Below, in pieces: positions 1 through 8,816 of a stretch of 64,000 nucleotides of DNA. The position numbers and the translations under genes are program-made. The stretch is from Ampullimonas aquatilis. GTDB taxonomy: Bacteria > Pseudomonadota > Gammaproteobacteria > Burkholderiales > Burkholderiaceae_D. The number at the start of each line of letters is the position of its first letter. The stretch's first letter is position 1. The notes beneath the pieces were generated by a model, which saw only the letters and a list, made by a program, of their open reading frames with translations, was not told the origin of the DNA and ran no database searches. Location of the stretch: assembly GCF_049675895.1 (NCBI RefSeq), contig NZ_CP183834.1, forward strand, positions 2,232,001 through 2,296,000, written 5' to 3'.

Positions 1-34
1 TAGAAAATACCATTCAAGGCAGATCGGCATTTAA

Positions 35-292
35 TTATTTGAATCGAGTTTGTGTGGCATCGGAAAGTTTCCAATCCCAATCATTGGTCATTAAGTCCGC
101 GTCTCTTGCCGACAATAATTCCACCGCGTTAGTTGTACAGAATTCTGCAAACTCTTCACGACCAAGGATCATCTCAACGAAAATTTCCGGTTCTCCAATC
201 GCGAATTCGAATTCGACAAAACCATTACTACGCTCTCCATACACTCGAACGAAGCGGCGTCTAATGTCGATTGACGGCTTTCCGATATGCAT
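35..292 (-). CDS. phenol hydroxylase DmpK-like (P0) subunit, second copy
   Basis: About 85 residues. It resembles the small phenol hydroxylase assembly subunit DmpK: the stretch RRRFVRVYGERSNGFVEFEF aligns by eye with RRFVRILSRKDNGLIEFEFS of the other dmpK at 34651-34902. In the family this protein is not part of the catalytic complex but helps the oxygenase to assemble or load iron. I start at the ATG at 290-292. A TTG at 302-304 would overlap the stop of the upstream dioxygenase and is possible, which would mean translational coupling. In the phenol operons I know, dmpK is the first hydroxylase gene, so the rest of a second hydroxylase may lie left of the window. That part is inference. Confidence 0.8.
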   Translation of the reverse strand: MHIGKPSIDIRRRFVRVYGERSNGFVEFEFAIGEPEIFVEMILGREEFAEFCTTNAVELLSARDADLMTNDWDWKLSDATQTRFK

Positions 293-300
293 AATGGCCC

Positions 301-1236
301 TCAACTAACAACGGTCAGAAATGTTTCATGTAACTTACGCTGAACATAGTCAAGCCCACCGCCACCGCCAACCCCCTCGAAGGTCCAGGTCAATGGTTCG
401 TGGTCAGGATAGGGATGACGATCTTCCTTGAAGGTTTCAAAACGATTACCTGATGGATCCCATGCGTAGATCGTGCACCCACGAGTGACACCGTGACGTG
501 TAGGTCCGATATCGACAGGGACTTTGTGCATTGACATAATGTCACCTGCTCTCAGCACATCCTGCCATGAATCCATCAAAAATGAACAGTGATGTAATTT
601 GCCCGGCTCGGGGAACTCACCAAAAGCGATGTCATGTGACTTCATTGAACAACTCATGAAGATCACCATATTGCCGGTACCTTCTGGATTGAGAATCCGC
701 TCCACCAAATTAAACCCAAGAACTTCCGTGAATATTTTTTGTACAGCCGCAATATTGGGACCATACAAAAGCAGATGATCAAAACGTCTAGGGGCCATGC
801 CTTTCATCGTACTCGGGCTCCACGGGGTTGGATCAATGAGACCACACCCATTGCCCACCACCTTCTTCTCTGCATACAACTCAATCAAATGACCACTTGG
901 AACTTCGAATCGGACACGCTCCCCTGTTTCCAGCATATCGCCAGCAGGGATACGTTCAGTTTTTATTCCATAGTCACGCAGATCGGCCTCAAACTTATTG
1001 AGCGTTGCATGATTAAGTACTTTGTAACCCACAAAATCCAGTCCAGCCCGATCAGTCTGACGCAAGACAATACTGTTGTGATCAAGTTCATCCCAGCATT
1101 TAAGATAGACACGCCCCTGAGCATCTCGGCCTGTCTCTTCAAGGCCCATGATGTCTCGATAATGTCTTACTCCTTCTTCGATATCCAGCACGCGTATCTG
1201 TGCATGCCCCGGACGTAACACGCCTGTCATTGCCAT
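301..1236 (-). CDS. catechol 2,3-dioxygenase (extradiol, type I), first copy
   Basis: Cleaves catechol next to its hydroxyls to 2-hydroxymuconic semialdehyde with Fe(II) and O2. The protein is 311 residues with the usual two-domain vicinal-oxygen-chelate fold. Likely iron ligands are His154 (in FDHLLLYG), a His of LHH at 215-216, and Glu267 (in NRFETF). His201, His248 and Tyr257 match other conserved active-site positions. I chose the ATG at 1234-1236 because an AAGGAG ribosome site precedes it by the right distance; an upstream in-frame ATG gives an odd 28-residue extension. It follows a ferredoxin gene by 37 bases and precedes a dmpK-like gene. It differs clearly from the second dioxygenase at 29035-29979, so the two probably prefer different catechols (inference). 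Confidence 0.92.
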   Translation of the reverse strand: MAMTGVLRPGHAQIRVLDIEEGVRHYRDIMGLEETGRDAQGRVYLKCWDELDHNSIVLRQTDRAGLDFVGYKVLNHATLNKFEADLRDYGIKTERIPAGDMLETGERVRFEVPSGHLIELYAEKKVVGNGCGLIDPTPWSPSTMKGMAPRRFDHLLLYGPNIAAVQKIFTEVLGFNLVERILNPEGTGNMVIFMSCSMKSHDIAFGEFPEPGKLHHCSFLMDSWQDVLRAGDIMSMHKVPVDIGPTRHGVTRGCTIYAWDPSGNRFETFKEDRHPYPDHEPLTWTFEGVGGGGGLDYVQRKLHETFLTVVS

Positions 1237-1273
1237 GGTTTTGTCTCCTTTTATTGATTTATCAAACAGAATT

Positions 1274-1591
1274 TCAGCGATAGGTTGTAGATTTACAGAC
1301 GGATTTCTGCAACTTTCCAATCACTTTTAAAGAAAGATTACTAGAGGGATAAACACGACATGCGAGCAAGCGCTGATTAGCTAGATCATCTTCATTGACG
1401 TGATCCTTGCTCATGATCTTGGATTTAAAATCTCCGGCAAGGATTTCAATTTTGCAAACGCCACAGCCACCACCCCGGCAACCAGATGGAATACCCCGCA
1501 AACCGGTTCGGCACATAGCCTCCAGCAAAGACTCCTGCGAAGTACAGAAGTAAGTAAATCCTGTCTCAACGATGCGGACTTCGTGTTTCAT
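1274..1591 (-). CDS. plant-type [2Fe-2S] ferredoxin, XylT/DmpQ family
   Basis: A 105-residue ferredoxin with the plant-type cluster motif: Cys38, Cys43, Cys46 (in GCRGGGCGVCK) and Cys78 (in LLACRV). In the TOL and dmp pathways this family reduces the iron of catechol 2,3-dioxygenase after it has been oxidised and inactivated by substituted catechols. Its place directly ahead of a dioxygenase gene fits that job. The ATG at 1589-1591 follows a GGAGGAGAC ribosome site. It appears to be the first gene of the leftward operon, with a sigma54-type promoter about 80 bases upstream. Confidence 0.9.
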   Translation of the reverse strand: MKHEVRIVETGFTYFCTSQESLLEAMCRTGLRGIPSGCRGGGCGVCKIEILAGDFKSKIMSKDHVNEDDLANQRLLACRVYPSSNLSLKVIGKLQKSVCKSTTYR

Positions 1592-1672
1592 GTCTCCTCC
1601 ATTTTCGAACTGACGTTTACGTCAATCGACGGTTTTAAATTACCGCTTGCAGGCTTTCTTCAACATGTATAA

Positions 1673-1688
1673 CGCACAGCTTATGCCA
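1673..1688 (-). promoter_or_regulatory. probable sigma54 (-24/-12) promoter of the left aromatic operon
   Basis: Read on the minus strand the site is TGGCATAAGCTGTGCG. The invariant GG (1686-1687) and GC (1674-1675) are exactly ten bases apart, as sigma54 promoters require; the -12 half (GTGCG) is weaker than consensus. It points at the ferredoxin gene and lies next to a gene for a sigma54 activator. A short perfect inverted repeat (AAATCA-T-TGATTT) lies just upstream, too close to be a typical enhancer. Confidence 0.6.
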
Positions 1689-1698
1689 AGAAGTCAAA

Positions 1699-1899
1699 TC
1701 ATTGATTTATATATGAAATATCTAAATACTCATGCATCAGATCTACCTGAAGCATGACGTTTTTGTGCACTCGGGAATAGTGCCGTACAAAAGCGTCAAG
1801 CTGCAACGCAGCAAGTTTGTCGAGTAAAAATTGAAAATTGAAAAGGATAAAAGACTGTACTAACTGCATAAAGTTGGTAAAAGTCTTTGGATCAGACAT
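1699..1899 (-). CDS. small open frame, unknown, weak
   Basis: A 66-codon frame starting with ATG in the 346-base gap between the regulator and the ferredoxin gene. The product would be rich in Phe, Leu and His (for example FILFNFQFLLDKLAALQLDAF) and has no motif I recognise. No clear ribosome site precedes it: the bases just ahead are part of a hairpin. It ends just upstream of the sigma54-type promoter, so it could equally be untranslated upstream DNA where enhancer sites would lie. Treat it as doubtful. Confidence 0.2.
   Translation of the reverse strand: MSDPKTFTNFMQLVQSFILFNFQFLLDKLAALQLDAFVRHYSRVHKNVMLQVDLMHEYLDISYINQ
1731..1756. repeat. imperfect inverted repeat, possible operator
   Basis: Arms CATGCATCAG (1731-1740) and CTGAAGCATG (1747-1756) are complementary except at one position, with a six-base spacer. 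It lies about 45 bases upstream of the sigma54-type promoter on the minus strand. It does not match the TTGATCAA-type sites bound by DmpR-like activators, so its binding protein, if any, is unknown. Confidence 0.35.
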
Positions 1900-1904
1900 G
1901 GGAA

Positions 1905-1924
1905 ACTGTTGTCGTCACAACAGT
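1905..1924. terminator. hairpin after the regulator gene
   Basis: Perfect 8-base stem ACTGTTGT/ACAACAGT with a four-base loop, 14 bases past the stop of the regulator. No T-run follows, so it may only stabilise or weakly end the transcript. Confidence 0.35.
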
Positions 1925-1937
1925 GGTTCAGGAACTA

Positions 1938-3614
1938 TCAGGCTGCTGGAACGATGCCTTGACGCAGTCGATATGCAAGCTGACGACGAGTGATGCCTAG
2001 CAAGCGTGCTGCATGAGTAAGATTGCCGTTGGCCCGACGAACAGCCAGTTCCAACAAACGGGTTTCATGGCTCTCAAGATCAAAGCCCTCTTGTAGAAGC
2101 GTTTCACAAATACGAGTGTAACTAGCTTCATCTTCATTTCCGACTACGCCAGAATGATCAACTTCTGCACCAGAAGTTAAGAGCGATACACCACCGGCAA
2201 ACAAGTGATTGATCTCGATCAGCCCACCATTCTGTGCCAATAGCACGCCACGCTCAATGAGATTTTGTAGTTCACGTACATTACCCGGCCATTGATAGGC
2301 CATTAAGGCTTGCATAGCACGATCACTAATTCCCTTAATTTTTTTGTGATACGAGTTTTCGTATTTTTCAATTAACGATGTCGCCAGAAGTGGAATATCG
2401 CTGCGACGCTCACGCAATGGTGGAATCACCACAGGATAAGTAGCCAGTCGATAATAGAGATCTGCCCGAAAACGTCCAAGAGCAATCGCTTTTTGCAGAT
2501 CGACATTGGTTGCCGCAATCAGTCGTACATCGATCTTGCGAGTCTGCTCATCACCGAGTCGCTCCACTTCACCAGTCTGCAAAACCCGTAATAGTTTGAC
2601 TTGAGCAGCAGGTGATAAATCACCCACTTCATCCAAAAATAATGTACCGCCATGCGCCCGTTCAAAACGGCCCAGCCGGGAAGTCTGAGCACCTGTATAG
2701 GCACCCTTCTGAACACCAAATAATTCGGCCTCTATCAAGTCGTGTGGAATGGCTGCACAATTGACTGCCACAAAGGGCTGATTTGATCGGTTACCATGCT
2801 CGTGCAGCCAGCGTTCAAACACCTCCTTGCCGACACCCGTTTCACCAAGCAGCAATACTGTGATTGAACTACTGGCGGCCTTGCTTAATAAGTCAAAGGC
2901 ATTACGAAAGCCACTGGAGGCACCGATCAAATTACCAGTTGACTGTGCCGCATAGAGCGTTTTACGCAAATGCGATAACTCTTCCCGCATTTCATCAAAC
3001 TGACTTTGAATATTTTCTGGCTTGAAATAGTTGAGATAGGCATCATCACCCCACTCTTCAGCGGGCTTGGCGACGACATAACAATGGCTATCACCCTTGG
3101 CAACACAGGAGGTTTCTCGAAAAACGATAAATCGGTTGAAAAACTGAGTAACAAAACCAGACGCGTAACCAACCAGGCTCCAGCACACAGCATCGTCACC
3201 AATTCCAAATTGCTGCAAATGCGAATCAGCCTCCCAGGAGTTCTCCCATACGACTTCACCAGTAAAACTGCCGCGCTCCCAGTCAAGTTCGGACTTGACT
3301 ATCTTTGCTCTGACCAAGCCCGCAAAAGCATGTAACTCTGGGCCAATACAAAGTACATCATATGGATCAGCAGAACCGAGCAACGTCTTGGCAAGCTCGG
3401 CATCCTGTTGCCCAGAAGTGAAACCCATACGCACCAGCAAACCACGAGCGCGCTCTTCGCCCAGCGAGTCAAACAATTCTCGACGCAGCGCTCCCATTGA
3501 ACGAGCATGAAGCAGCAACATGCGATTTTCGTCGAGCCAGATTTCACCTCGCTCAACATTAAATCGCAATCGAGACCGTAAATTGAACTGCTCGATAAGC
3601 TTTTGCCTTGTCAT
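1938..3614 (-). CDS. XylR/DmpR-type sigma54-dependent activator, first copy
   Basis: About 558 residues in the order typical of aromatic-responsive activators: an N-terminal XylR-type sensor, a V4R domain (near the WSLVGYASGFVTQFF stretch), a sigma54 AAA+ domain with Walker A GETGVGKE and the sigma54-contact loop GAYTGA, and a C-terminal Fis-type helix-turn-helix (LTHAARLLGITRRQLAYRL). In this family the sensor binds a phenol or arene, freeing the ATPase to remodel sigma54 polymerase. The ATG at 3612-3614 has a CAGGAGA ribosome site; earlier in-frame ATGs are less likely. It sits upstream of, and in line with, the left aromatic operon, its probable target. It keeps the normal loop glycine that the copy at 35215-36885 has lost. 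Confidence 0.92.
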   Translation of the reverse strand: MTRQKLIEQFNLRSRLRFNVERGEIWLDENRMLLLHARSMGALRRELFDSLGEERARGLLVRMGFTSGQQDAELAKTLLGSADPYDVLCIGPELHAFAGLVRAKIVKSELDWERGSFTGEVVWENSWEADSHLQQFGIGDDAVCWSLVGYASGFVTQFFNRFIVFRETSCVAKGDSHCYVVAKPAEEWGDDAYLNYFKPENIQSQFDEMREELSHLRKTLYAAQSTGNLIGASSGFRNAFDLLSKAASSSITVLLLGETGVGKEVFERWLHEHGNRSNQPFVAVNCAAIPHDLIEAELFGVQKGAYTGAQTSRLGRFERAHGGTLFLDEVGDLSPAAQVKLLRVLQTGEVERLGDEQTRKIDVRLIAATNVDLQKAIALGRFRADLYYRLATYPVVIPPLRERRSDIPLLATSLIEKYENSYHKKIKGISDRAMQALMAYQWPGNVRELQNLIERGVLLAQNGGLIEINHLFAGGVSLLTSGAEVDHSGVVGNEDEASYTRICETLLQEGFDLESHETRLLELAVRRANGNLTHAARLLGITRRQLAYRLRQGIVPAA

Positions 3615-3778
3615 GGCTGTCTCCTGGCCTCCTAGTGCCATAGTTGTGCAGTGCTCAATTTTACAGCCAGCCACGCAACGTTACTGCCGGTGTCTTCCCT
3701 TAATACAATACTTGTTTGATCAAAAACTCCCCTGAAAAACCAGATTCATCCCTTTTCCCCCATTTACTGTTGCTCAAC

Positions 3779-6178
3779 TCAAACTGAGACTTTTTTTTGC
3801 GACCGTAATAAAAAATGTCCCAATGCGGGTAACAAGATCAAAGCACCCAGCATATTCCAGACGAACATGAAAGCGAGCAGGATACCCATATCAGCCTGAA
3901 ACTTGATTGGTGACCAAGCCCAGGTAGCAACAGCAATACCTAACGTGATGCCTGTCAAAACGACCACCTTCCCCGTGAACAGGAGTGCCTTGTAATAGGC
4001 CTCAGATAGACTCATACCTTCCTTCAAACGAGCCAGCGTCACCGTCATGATATAGAGCGCATAATCAACACCAATACCCACCCCCAATGCAATCACAGGC
4101 AGCGTTGCCACTTTGACACCAATATTCAACCAGACCATAAGTGCTTCACACAATACCGAAGTCAACATCAACGGTAATACCGCACAGACCACTGCACGCC
4201 ATGAACGAAAAGTAATGAAAGCAAGTATCACTACCGCAGCGTAGACCAGGATCAGCATTTCAAGATTGGCTTTCTTGACAACAATATTGGTAGCCGCCTC
4301 AATGCCGGCATTACCAGCCGCATTAAGAATACGAAGATCATCGGTTGCGTAACGTTCGGCAAATCGTTCCACGACATTAACCACACTGGTCAGTGTATCG
4401 GCCTTGTGATCCTTCAGATAAGCATAGACAGTCAAGAGATCGCAATTCTGATTGAACATTTCACGTGGTGCTCGTGTAATGATGGCATTCAGATTATCTT
4501 GAGAGCGAGGAATCTCGAACCACTTCAGACTACCTTCATTCATGCCGACACTGGCCACTTTTGCCAGACCAGCCAGCGAACTGGTTGTTTCAACGCCAGG
4601 CAATTGCTGTAGTTCACGCTCGAGCACATCAACTGTCATCAAAGTACGATAGTGAGCACAAGCATATTGTGGCGTCCGAACCATCACAATATAGACATCA
4701 CTACTGGCGGCATAATTGGACACAATATATGCGTTATCCCGGTTATACCGAGAGTCAGCACGCAACTCAGGCGCACCAGGATCAGTGTCACCAATTTTGA
4801 GTTGCGAACTCACTAGCACACCCATTGCGCCCATCACCATAGCCGCCAGCACGGCAATCGTTGCCCACTTGCGCTGGGTGAACAGATCAAGAAATGCCCA
4901 AAACAAATGTTTGCGATGAGCCGTATCGGCTACCTCTGACAATTCAGCTTTTAAACTTCGTTGTGCCGCTTTCCGACTGACACCGGTGTAGGAAAGCAAG
5001 ATTGGCAATAAAACCAGATTGGTAAAAATCAACACCGCGACACCAATACTTGCGGTAATCGCCAAATCCTGAATTACCTGAATATTAATCACCATCAAAA
5101 CGGCAAAACCAACTGCATCGGCTAACAGTGCAGTCATTCCAGCAAGAAACAGACGACGAAAGGTATAGCGAGCAGCTACCAGCTTATGCGTACCACGACC
5201 CACGTCTTGCATGATACCGTTCATCTTTTGTGCACCATGACTCATGCCGATGGCAAAGACCAGGAAAGGCACCAGGACCGAATACGGATCAAGTTCGTAA
5301 CCCAGCGTAGGCAGCAAACCCAATAACCATATAACAGCGATCATTGAACACAATACGACGAGTAAGGTGCTACGCAGGCAACGTGTGTACCAGAACAGCA
5401 CAACAGTACATATACCGATGGCAGCAGCAAAAAACAATAGAACCTGCTGTAGCCCCTCAATCAGATCACCCACTACCTTGGCAAAGCCAGTCACATGAAT
5501 GGCAATCTGATCAGATTCATACTTGACCCGCAGTGCTTCAATTCGCATGGATAAATCATGATAATCAATTCGTTTGCCTGTTTCGGCCACCCGCTCCTGC
5601 AATGGCACCAGCACAATACTCGAGCGATAATTGGCTGCAACCAGTTGACCAATTTCACCAGAATGCGCCACATTAAGACGTACCTGATTGATGCTTTCGG
5701 AAGAACCATCATAATCATCTGGCACCACCGGCCCGCCATCCAAACCCTCTTCAGTCACGCCGGTCCAGCGCACGGAAGGCGTCCATAATGATTTCATATA
5801 GGGGCGATCAACACCCGGATACAGAAATACCTCATCAGAGATTTTCTTCACTGTTTCCAGATACGCTGGATCGAAAATGCTACCACGCTTGCTTTCCACC
5901 GCAATTCGCAAGCTATTTCCCATACCAGCCAGCTGATTCCGATTGTCGAGGTAATTGACAATATAAGGATGCTTCGTCGGGATCATCTTTTCAAACGCGG
6001 CGTTGAGTGATAATCCCAAAGACTGATAACCGAGTATCAAAGTCATCAATCCACACAGGATGACAATCACTAAACGATGATTGAATAAAAGTCGCTCGGG
6101 TAAAGATCCGGAAAAACGATCAAACTCTTCGTAACGCTTGATGACTGCATTATCAAGATGGCTGTCGGTATGATTCAT
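3779..6178 (-). CDS. MMPL/RND-type transporter of envelope module A
   Basis: 799-residue inner-membrane protein with two repeats of the RND type: an N-terminal helix near residue 40, a large extracytoplasmic loop, a block of helices, then the same again. The helix motif GVGIGVDYALY in the second half carries the acidic residue seen in MMPL/HpnN-like exporters. It is shorter than the roughly 1,000-residue drug-efflux RND pumps, and no membrane-fusion protein is nearby. Its ATG overlaps the stop of the YCF48-like gene (ATGA), so the two are translationally coupled. Family members move lipids or hydrophobic compounds; the substrate here cannot be read from sequence. A homologous gene lies at 18706-21141. 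Confidence 0.88.
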   Translation of the reverse strand: MNHTDSHLDNAVIKRYEEFDRFSGSLPERLLFNHRLVIVILCGLMTLILGYQSLGLSLNAAFEKMIPTKHPYIVNYLDNRNQLAGMGNSLRIAVESKRGSIFDPAYLETVKKISDEVFLYPGVDRPYMKSLWTPSVRWTGVTEEGLDGGPVVPDDYDGSSESINQVRLNVAHSGEIGQLVAANYRSSIVLVPLQERVAETGKRIDYHDLSMRIEALRVKYESDQIAIHVTGFAKVVGDLIEGLQQVLLFFAAAIGICTVVLFWYTRCLRSTLLVVLCSMIAVIWLLGLLPTLGYELDPYSVLVPFLVFAIGMSHGAQKMNGIMQDVGRGTHKLVAARYTFRRLFLAGMTALLADAVGFAVLMVINIQVIQDLAITASIGVAVLIFTNLVLLPILLSYTGVSRKAAQRSLKAELSEVADTAHRKHLFWAFLDLFTQRKWATIAVLAAMVMGAMGVLVSSQLKIGDTDPGAPELRADSRYNRDNAYIVSNYAASSDVYIVMVRTPQYACAHYRTLMTVDVLERELQQLPGVETTSSLAGLAKVASVGMNEGSLKWFEIPRSQDNLNAIITRAPREMFNQNCDLLTVYAYLKDHKADTLTSVVNVVERFAERYATDDLRILNAAGNAGIEAATNIVVKKANLEMLILVYAAVVILAFITFRSWRAVVCAVLPLMLTSVLCEALMVWLNIGVKVATLPVIALGVGIGVDYALYIMTVTLARLKEGMSLSEAYYKALLFTGKVVVLTGITLGIAVATWAWSPIKFQADMGILLAFMFVWNMLGALILLPALGHFLLRSQKKVSV

Positions 6179-7299
6179 TGTGATCTTTCCGTAGCAAGCA
6201 TTGCAGGTTCAATGCGGCTCACACCCCGCATGCTGTTAACAGCTAACCCTCCGTCAATGGTTTGGACCATACTGGTTAATCCAGATAGTGCAGGAACTTT
6301 TAATGGTGTGAAATGAGAAAACATGGCATCGCCATGAAATAATTGCCCACTTTCATCTGCAAGTAACGCAGTACCATCTGGCAGCTGTAGACCAGCCGTT
6401 ATCGTCACCGATTGACCGAGCTCAACACGCGACCAGCTAGTACCTGCATCATGGCTACGCCATACATTGCCACGCAGACCAAAAGCCAGTATGACATCCG
6501 GTCCGGACTGAAGTACACCAAAGTAGGTTCCTGAATATGGGGTTTGAAGCCGGGTAAAACTTTCACCTTGATTGGTGGAACGAAATAAGGCACCTTGTTC
6601 ACCAGCAATCAGTAGATTATCTTCGCTCTGACTCACAGCATAAAAATGTTTGCTGCCGACATTGGGAATACCTGCCATCAGTGATTGCCAGCTTTTTCCA
6701 CCATCCTTGGTTGCCAGAGCCAGTCCGTAAGCACCGACAATCCAACCATTCTGGGCATCGGTAAAATAGAGACTCAGAAAAGGTTTGTCAGGGCCATCTT
6801 GTACCAACTGTTCGGCAGCACGCAGCCTGGCAATTCTCGCATCTCCGTTAGTAGTAGCGAGACTATGTGCTTTATACAGAACAATTTGTGCAACCTGACG
6901 GCCATCAAGCTGACGTTGCCAAGTATCGCCACCATCCTCACTGTGTAAAACCACGCCGCTATGACCAATGGCCCAACCCGTTTTTGCTGAAACAAAATAA
7001 ACCTGTGTCAATGCCACACTGACAGGCACTGATTTGGCCTGCCGCCAAGAGCGCCCACTATCATCAGATAATAAAATCAGCCCTCGCTCTCCAACAGATA
7101 CCAATCGATCACCAGCTCGACAAACCGATAGCTGCAAGGAAAAAGTGGCACGGGTATTCGCTTGAGCAGGCTGCTCCAGTAGATCTGCCAACAGATGACT
7201 ATCATCGGCTCGACCATTCAAGGCCTGTAACGCTAGAACACAAAAGATCGTCATAGTCAGACCGACTGATCGACGAAAAGAAATAATGAAGGATCGCAT
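6175..7299 (-). CDS. YCF48/BNR-type beta-propeller, exported, module A
   Basis: 374 residues with an N-terminal signal-like segment (SVGLTMTIFCVLALQALNGRA) and at least four short BNR/YCF48-type repeats: GVVLHSEDGGDTWQRQ, LALATKDGGKSWQSL, GALFRSTNQGESFTRL and GNVWRSHDAGTSWSRV. YCF48/Hcf136 proteins are assembly factors in photosynthetic organisms; in other bacteria relatives are found beside MMPL transporters and DUF1302/DUF1329 genes. A role as periplasmic scaffold for the transporter is inference. It ends in an ATGA overlap with the transporter and begins 138 bases after the DUF1329 gene, across a hairpin. Confidence 0.85.
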   Translation of the reverse strand: MRSFIISFRRSVGLTMTIFCVLALQALNGRADDSHLLADLLEQPAQANTRATFSLQLSVCRAGDRLVSVGERGLILLSDDSGRSWRQAKSVPVSVALTQVYFVSAKTGWAIGHSGVVLHSEDGGDTWQRQLDGRQVAQIVLYKAHSLATTNGDARIARLRAAEQLVQDGPDKPFLSLYFTDAQNGWIVGAYGLALATKDGGKSWQSLMAGIPNVGSKHFYAVSQSEDNLLIAGEQGALFRSTNQGESFTRLQTPYSGTYFGVLQSGPDVILAFGLRGNVWRSHDAGTSWSRVELGQSVTITAGLQLPDGTALLADESGQLFHGDAMFSHFTPLKVPALSGLTSMVQTIDGGLAVNSMRGVSRIEPAMLATERSQ

Positions 7300-7388
7300 T
7301 TTGATCTTATAAATCTGTTACCGGACAACATTCGTACAGCTCATCAAATATATGCGCAGACGGAGAATAGCCGAAGGAGGGTTCGCAA

Positions 7389-7421
7389 TTCGGCACAATA
7401 CGATGACCACATCGTGCCGAA
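7389..7421. repeat. intercistronic hairpin in module A
   Basis: Arms TTCGGCAC (7389-7396) and GTGCCGAA (7414-7421) form a perfect 8-base stem with a possible inner CGAT/ATCG pairing. It lies between the DUF1329 and YCF48 genes. No T-run follows on the minus strand. It could protect the upstream mRNA or lower expression of the last two genes. Confidence 0.45.
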
Positions 7422-7437
7422 ATGTCTGAAATAACAA

Positions 7438-8790
7438 CTAACGGGCAGCTTCGGCTGCAACAGCATCGCCCGTGAAATAAGCTTCCTTCTTGCGTTGTAC
7501 GATCTTGAAATCCTCTTCATTGAGAGCTTGGATGACACTCATGGTATTAGCTTGCAAGTTAAACACTGTTGCAGTCTTGATCATGGTTCCAGGCAATGCA
7601 GGTACAACAAAAGGGGTCATCTGAGTAGTTCGCCACAACTTTCCTTCCGCGTCGAATCCATCCACCAAATTGATCAACCACGTATCTTCATCAAGATAAT
7701 AACGACGTTTAGGAACAGCGTGTCGCTTGCCTTGTACTACATTGGCCTCGACAATCCAGACGCGATGACGTTCCCAGCGTATATGATCTGGATTGAGATG
7801 ATGTTTACCAATTGCATCATCCAACTTGGCTCCAATGAAACCGTTTGTGTTATAGGGAATTAACATCTCTGTCTTGCCCACCAACTTCCATTGAAAGCGA
7901 TCAAGAGCTCCAAAGAAACCTTGCACCTCGTCAAAATAATTGGCACCGGAAGCGACAAAATCGGGGGTATCGTAAGAAACCGTCGGCGCACGCCGTACTC
8001 TTCGTTGACCAACCAAGTACTGCCAAGCCTGACGAGACTGTTTCATATCAATGCTATCCCGAATGACCAACGATTCACCTGCCTTAAAGGGTGGCTCCAA
8101 AGTATTGAAGCGGAACATTGCATACTCCCCTGACCAGTTTTCTGGAGTTGCATCCTTATAATATTGGGGATACTGGAAAGCGATCTCGTTACGAGTGGCC
8201 AAGGTCTTGGTACCATCAGCACTGACTACAATATTCTTGAAGGTATATTCGATTGATTCAGCCTCAAGACGCATCAGATAGTTCCACATCACCTCAACAC
8301 CCTCTTTCGGGATTGGGAAAGGCGTGCCACCAATACATCCCTCAAGTGAATAACCACTATCTTTGGTTTTACAACGAGTCGCATTTTTGAAGGTATTGTC
8401 GTAAACCTCCTGAGGTGCTGCAGCTGTCCGATGAGACGGGTAGACATCGAGCCGGAAACTATCAGGATATTTTTGCAAGAGCGCTTTGGTTCCATCGGAC
8501 AATAGATCAACATATTGAGCCATGTTCTTTACATTAACCTGGAAAAGCGGTTTTTCGTCCGGAAAGATCTGTGTCGGGATAACGCCAAGTCTTTTGCCAG
8601 GTAATGGTTTCATGATCCCACCTTGCCAAGCCGGTATGCTACCGTCCTTGTTGGCTGCTTTTTCTCCACCCAGTGGGGTCAGCGTACTCTGCAGCTTTGT
8701 TGCTTCTTCTGCTGTAACCGCGGCAAAGACAACCTGATCACCGGCCATCAGTGCCATCAAAACTGCAACAAAAATTGTTTTTTTGCTCAT
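7438..8790 (-). CDS. DUF1329 (LolB-like fold) envelope protein, module A
   Basis: 450 residues with a signal peptide (MSKKTIFVAVLMALMAGDQVVFA) followed by the characteristic DUF1329 start (TAEEATKLQSTLTPLGGEKA, then GSIPAWQGG). The family is predicted to share the open beta-barrel fold of LolB/LppX-type lipid carriers and usually lies beside a DUF1302 gene. It probably works in the periplasm or on the inner face of the outer membrane. The ATG at 8788-8790 has an AAGGAGA ribosome site. It follows the DUF1302 gene by 26 bases. The substrate is unknown. Confidence 0.88.
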   Translation of the reverse strand: MSKKTIFVAVLMALMAGDQVVFAAVTAEEATKLQSTLTPLGGEKAANKDGSIPAWQGGIMKPLPGKRLGVIPTQIFPDEKPLFQVNVKNMAQYVDLLSDGTKALLQKYPDSFRLDVYPSHRTAAAPQEVYDNTFKNATRCKTKDSGYSLEGCIGGTPFPIPKEGVEVMWNYLMRLEAESIEYTFKNIVVSADGTKTLATRNEIAFQYPQYYKDATPENWSGEYAMFRFNTLEPPFKAGESLVIRDSIDMKQSRQAWQYLVGQRRVRRAPTVSYDTPDFVASGANYFDEVQGFFGALDRFQWKLVGKTEMLIPYNTNGFIGAKLDDAIGKHHLNPDHIRWERHRVWIVEANVVQGKRHAVPKRRYYLDEDTWLINLVDGFDAEGKLWRTTQMTPFVVPALPGTMIKTATVFNLQANTMSVIQALNEEDFKIVQRKKEAYFTGDAVAAEAAR

Positions 8791-8816
8791 ACATATCTCC
8801 TTATTTCTTATCCTAA

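Noticed and set aside
739..1218. A 159-codon frame on the + strand opposite the first catechol 2,3-dioxygenase
   Set aside because: It lies fully within a well-supported gene on the other strand, has no recognisable domain and no ribosome site.
1694..1709. AAATCATTGATTT palindrome as an activator enhancer for the left operon
   Set aside because: It is only about ten bases from the -24 box, too near for a sigma54 enhancer, and the match to the TTGATCAA pattern is partial.
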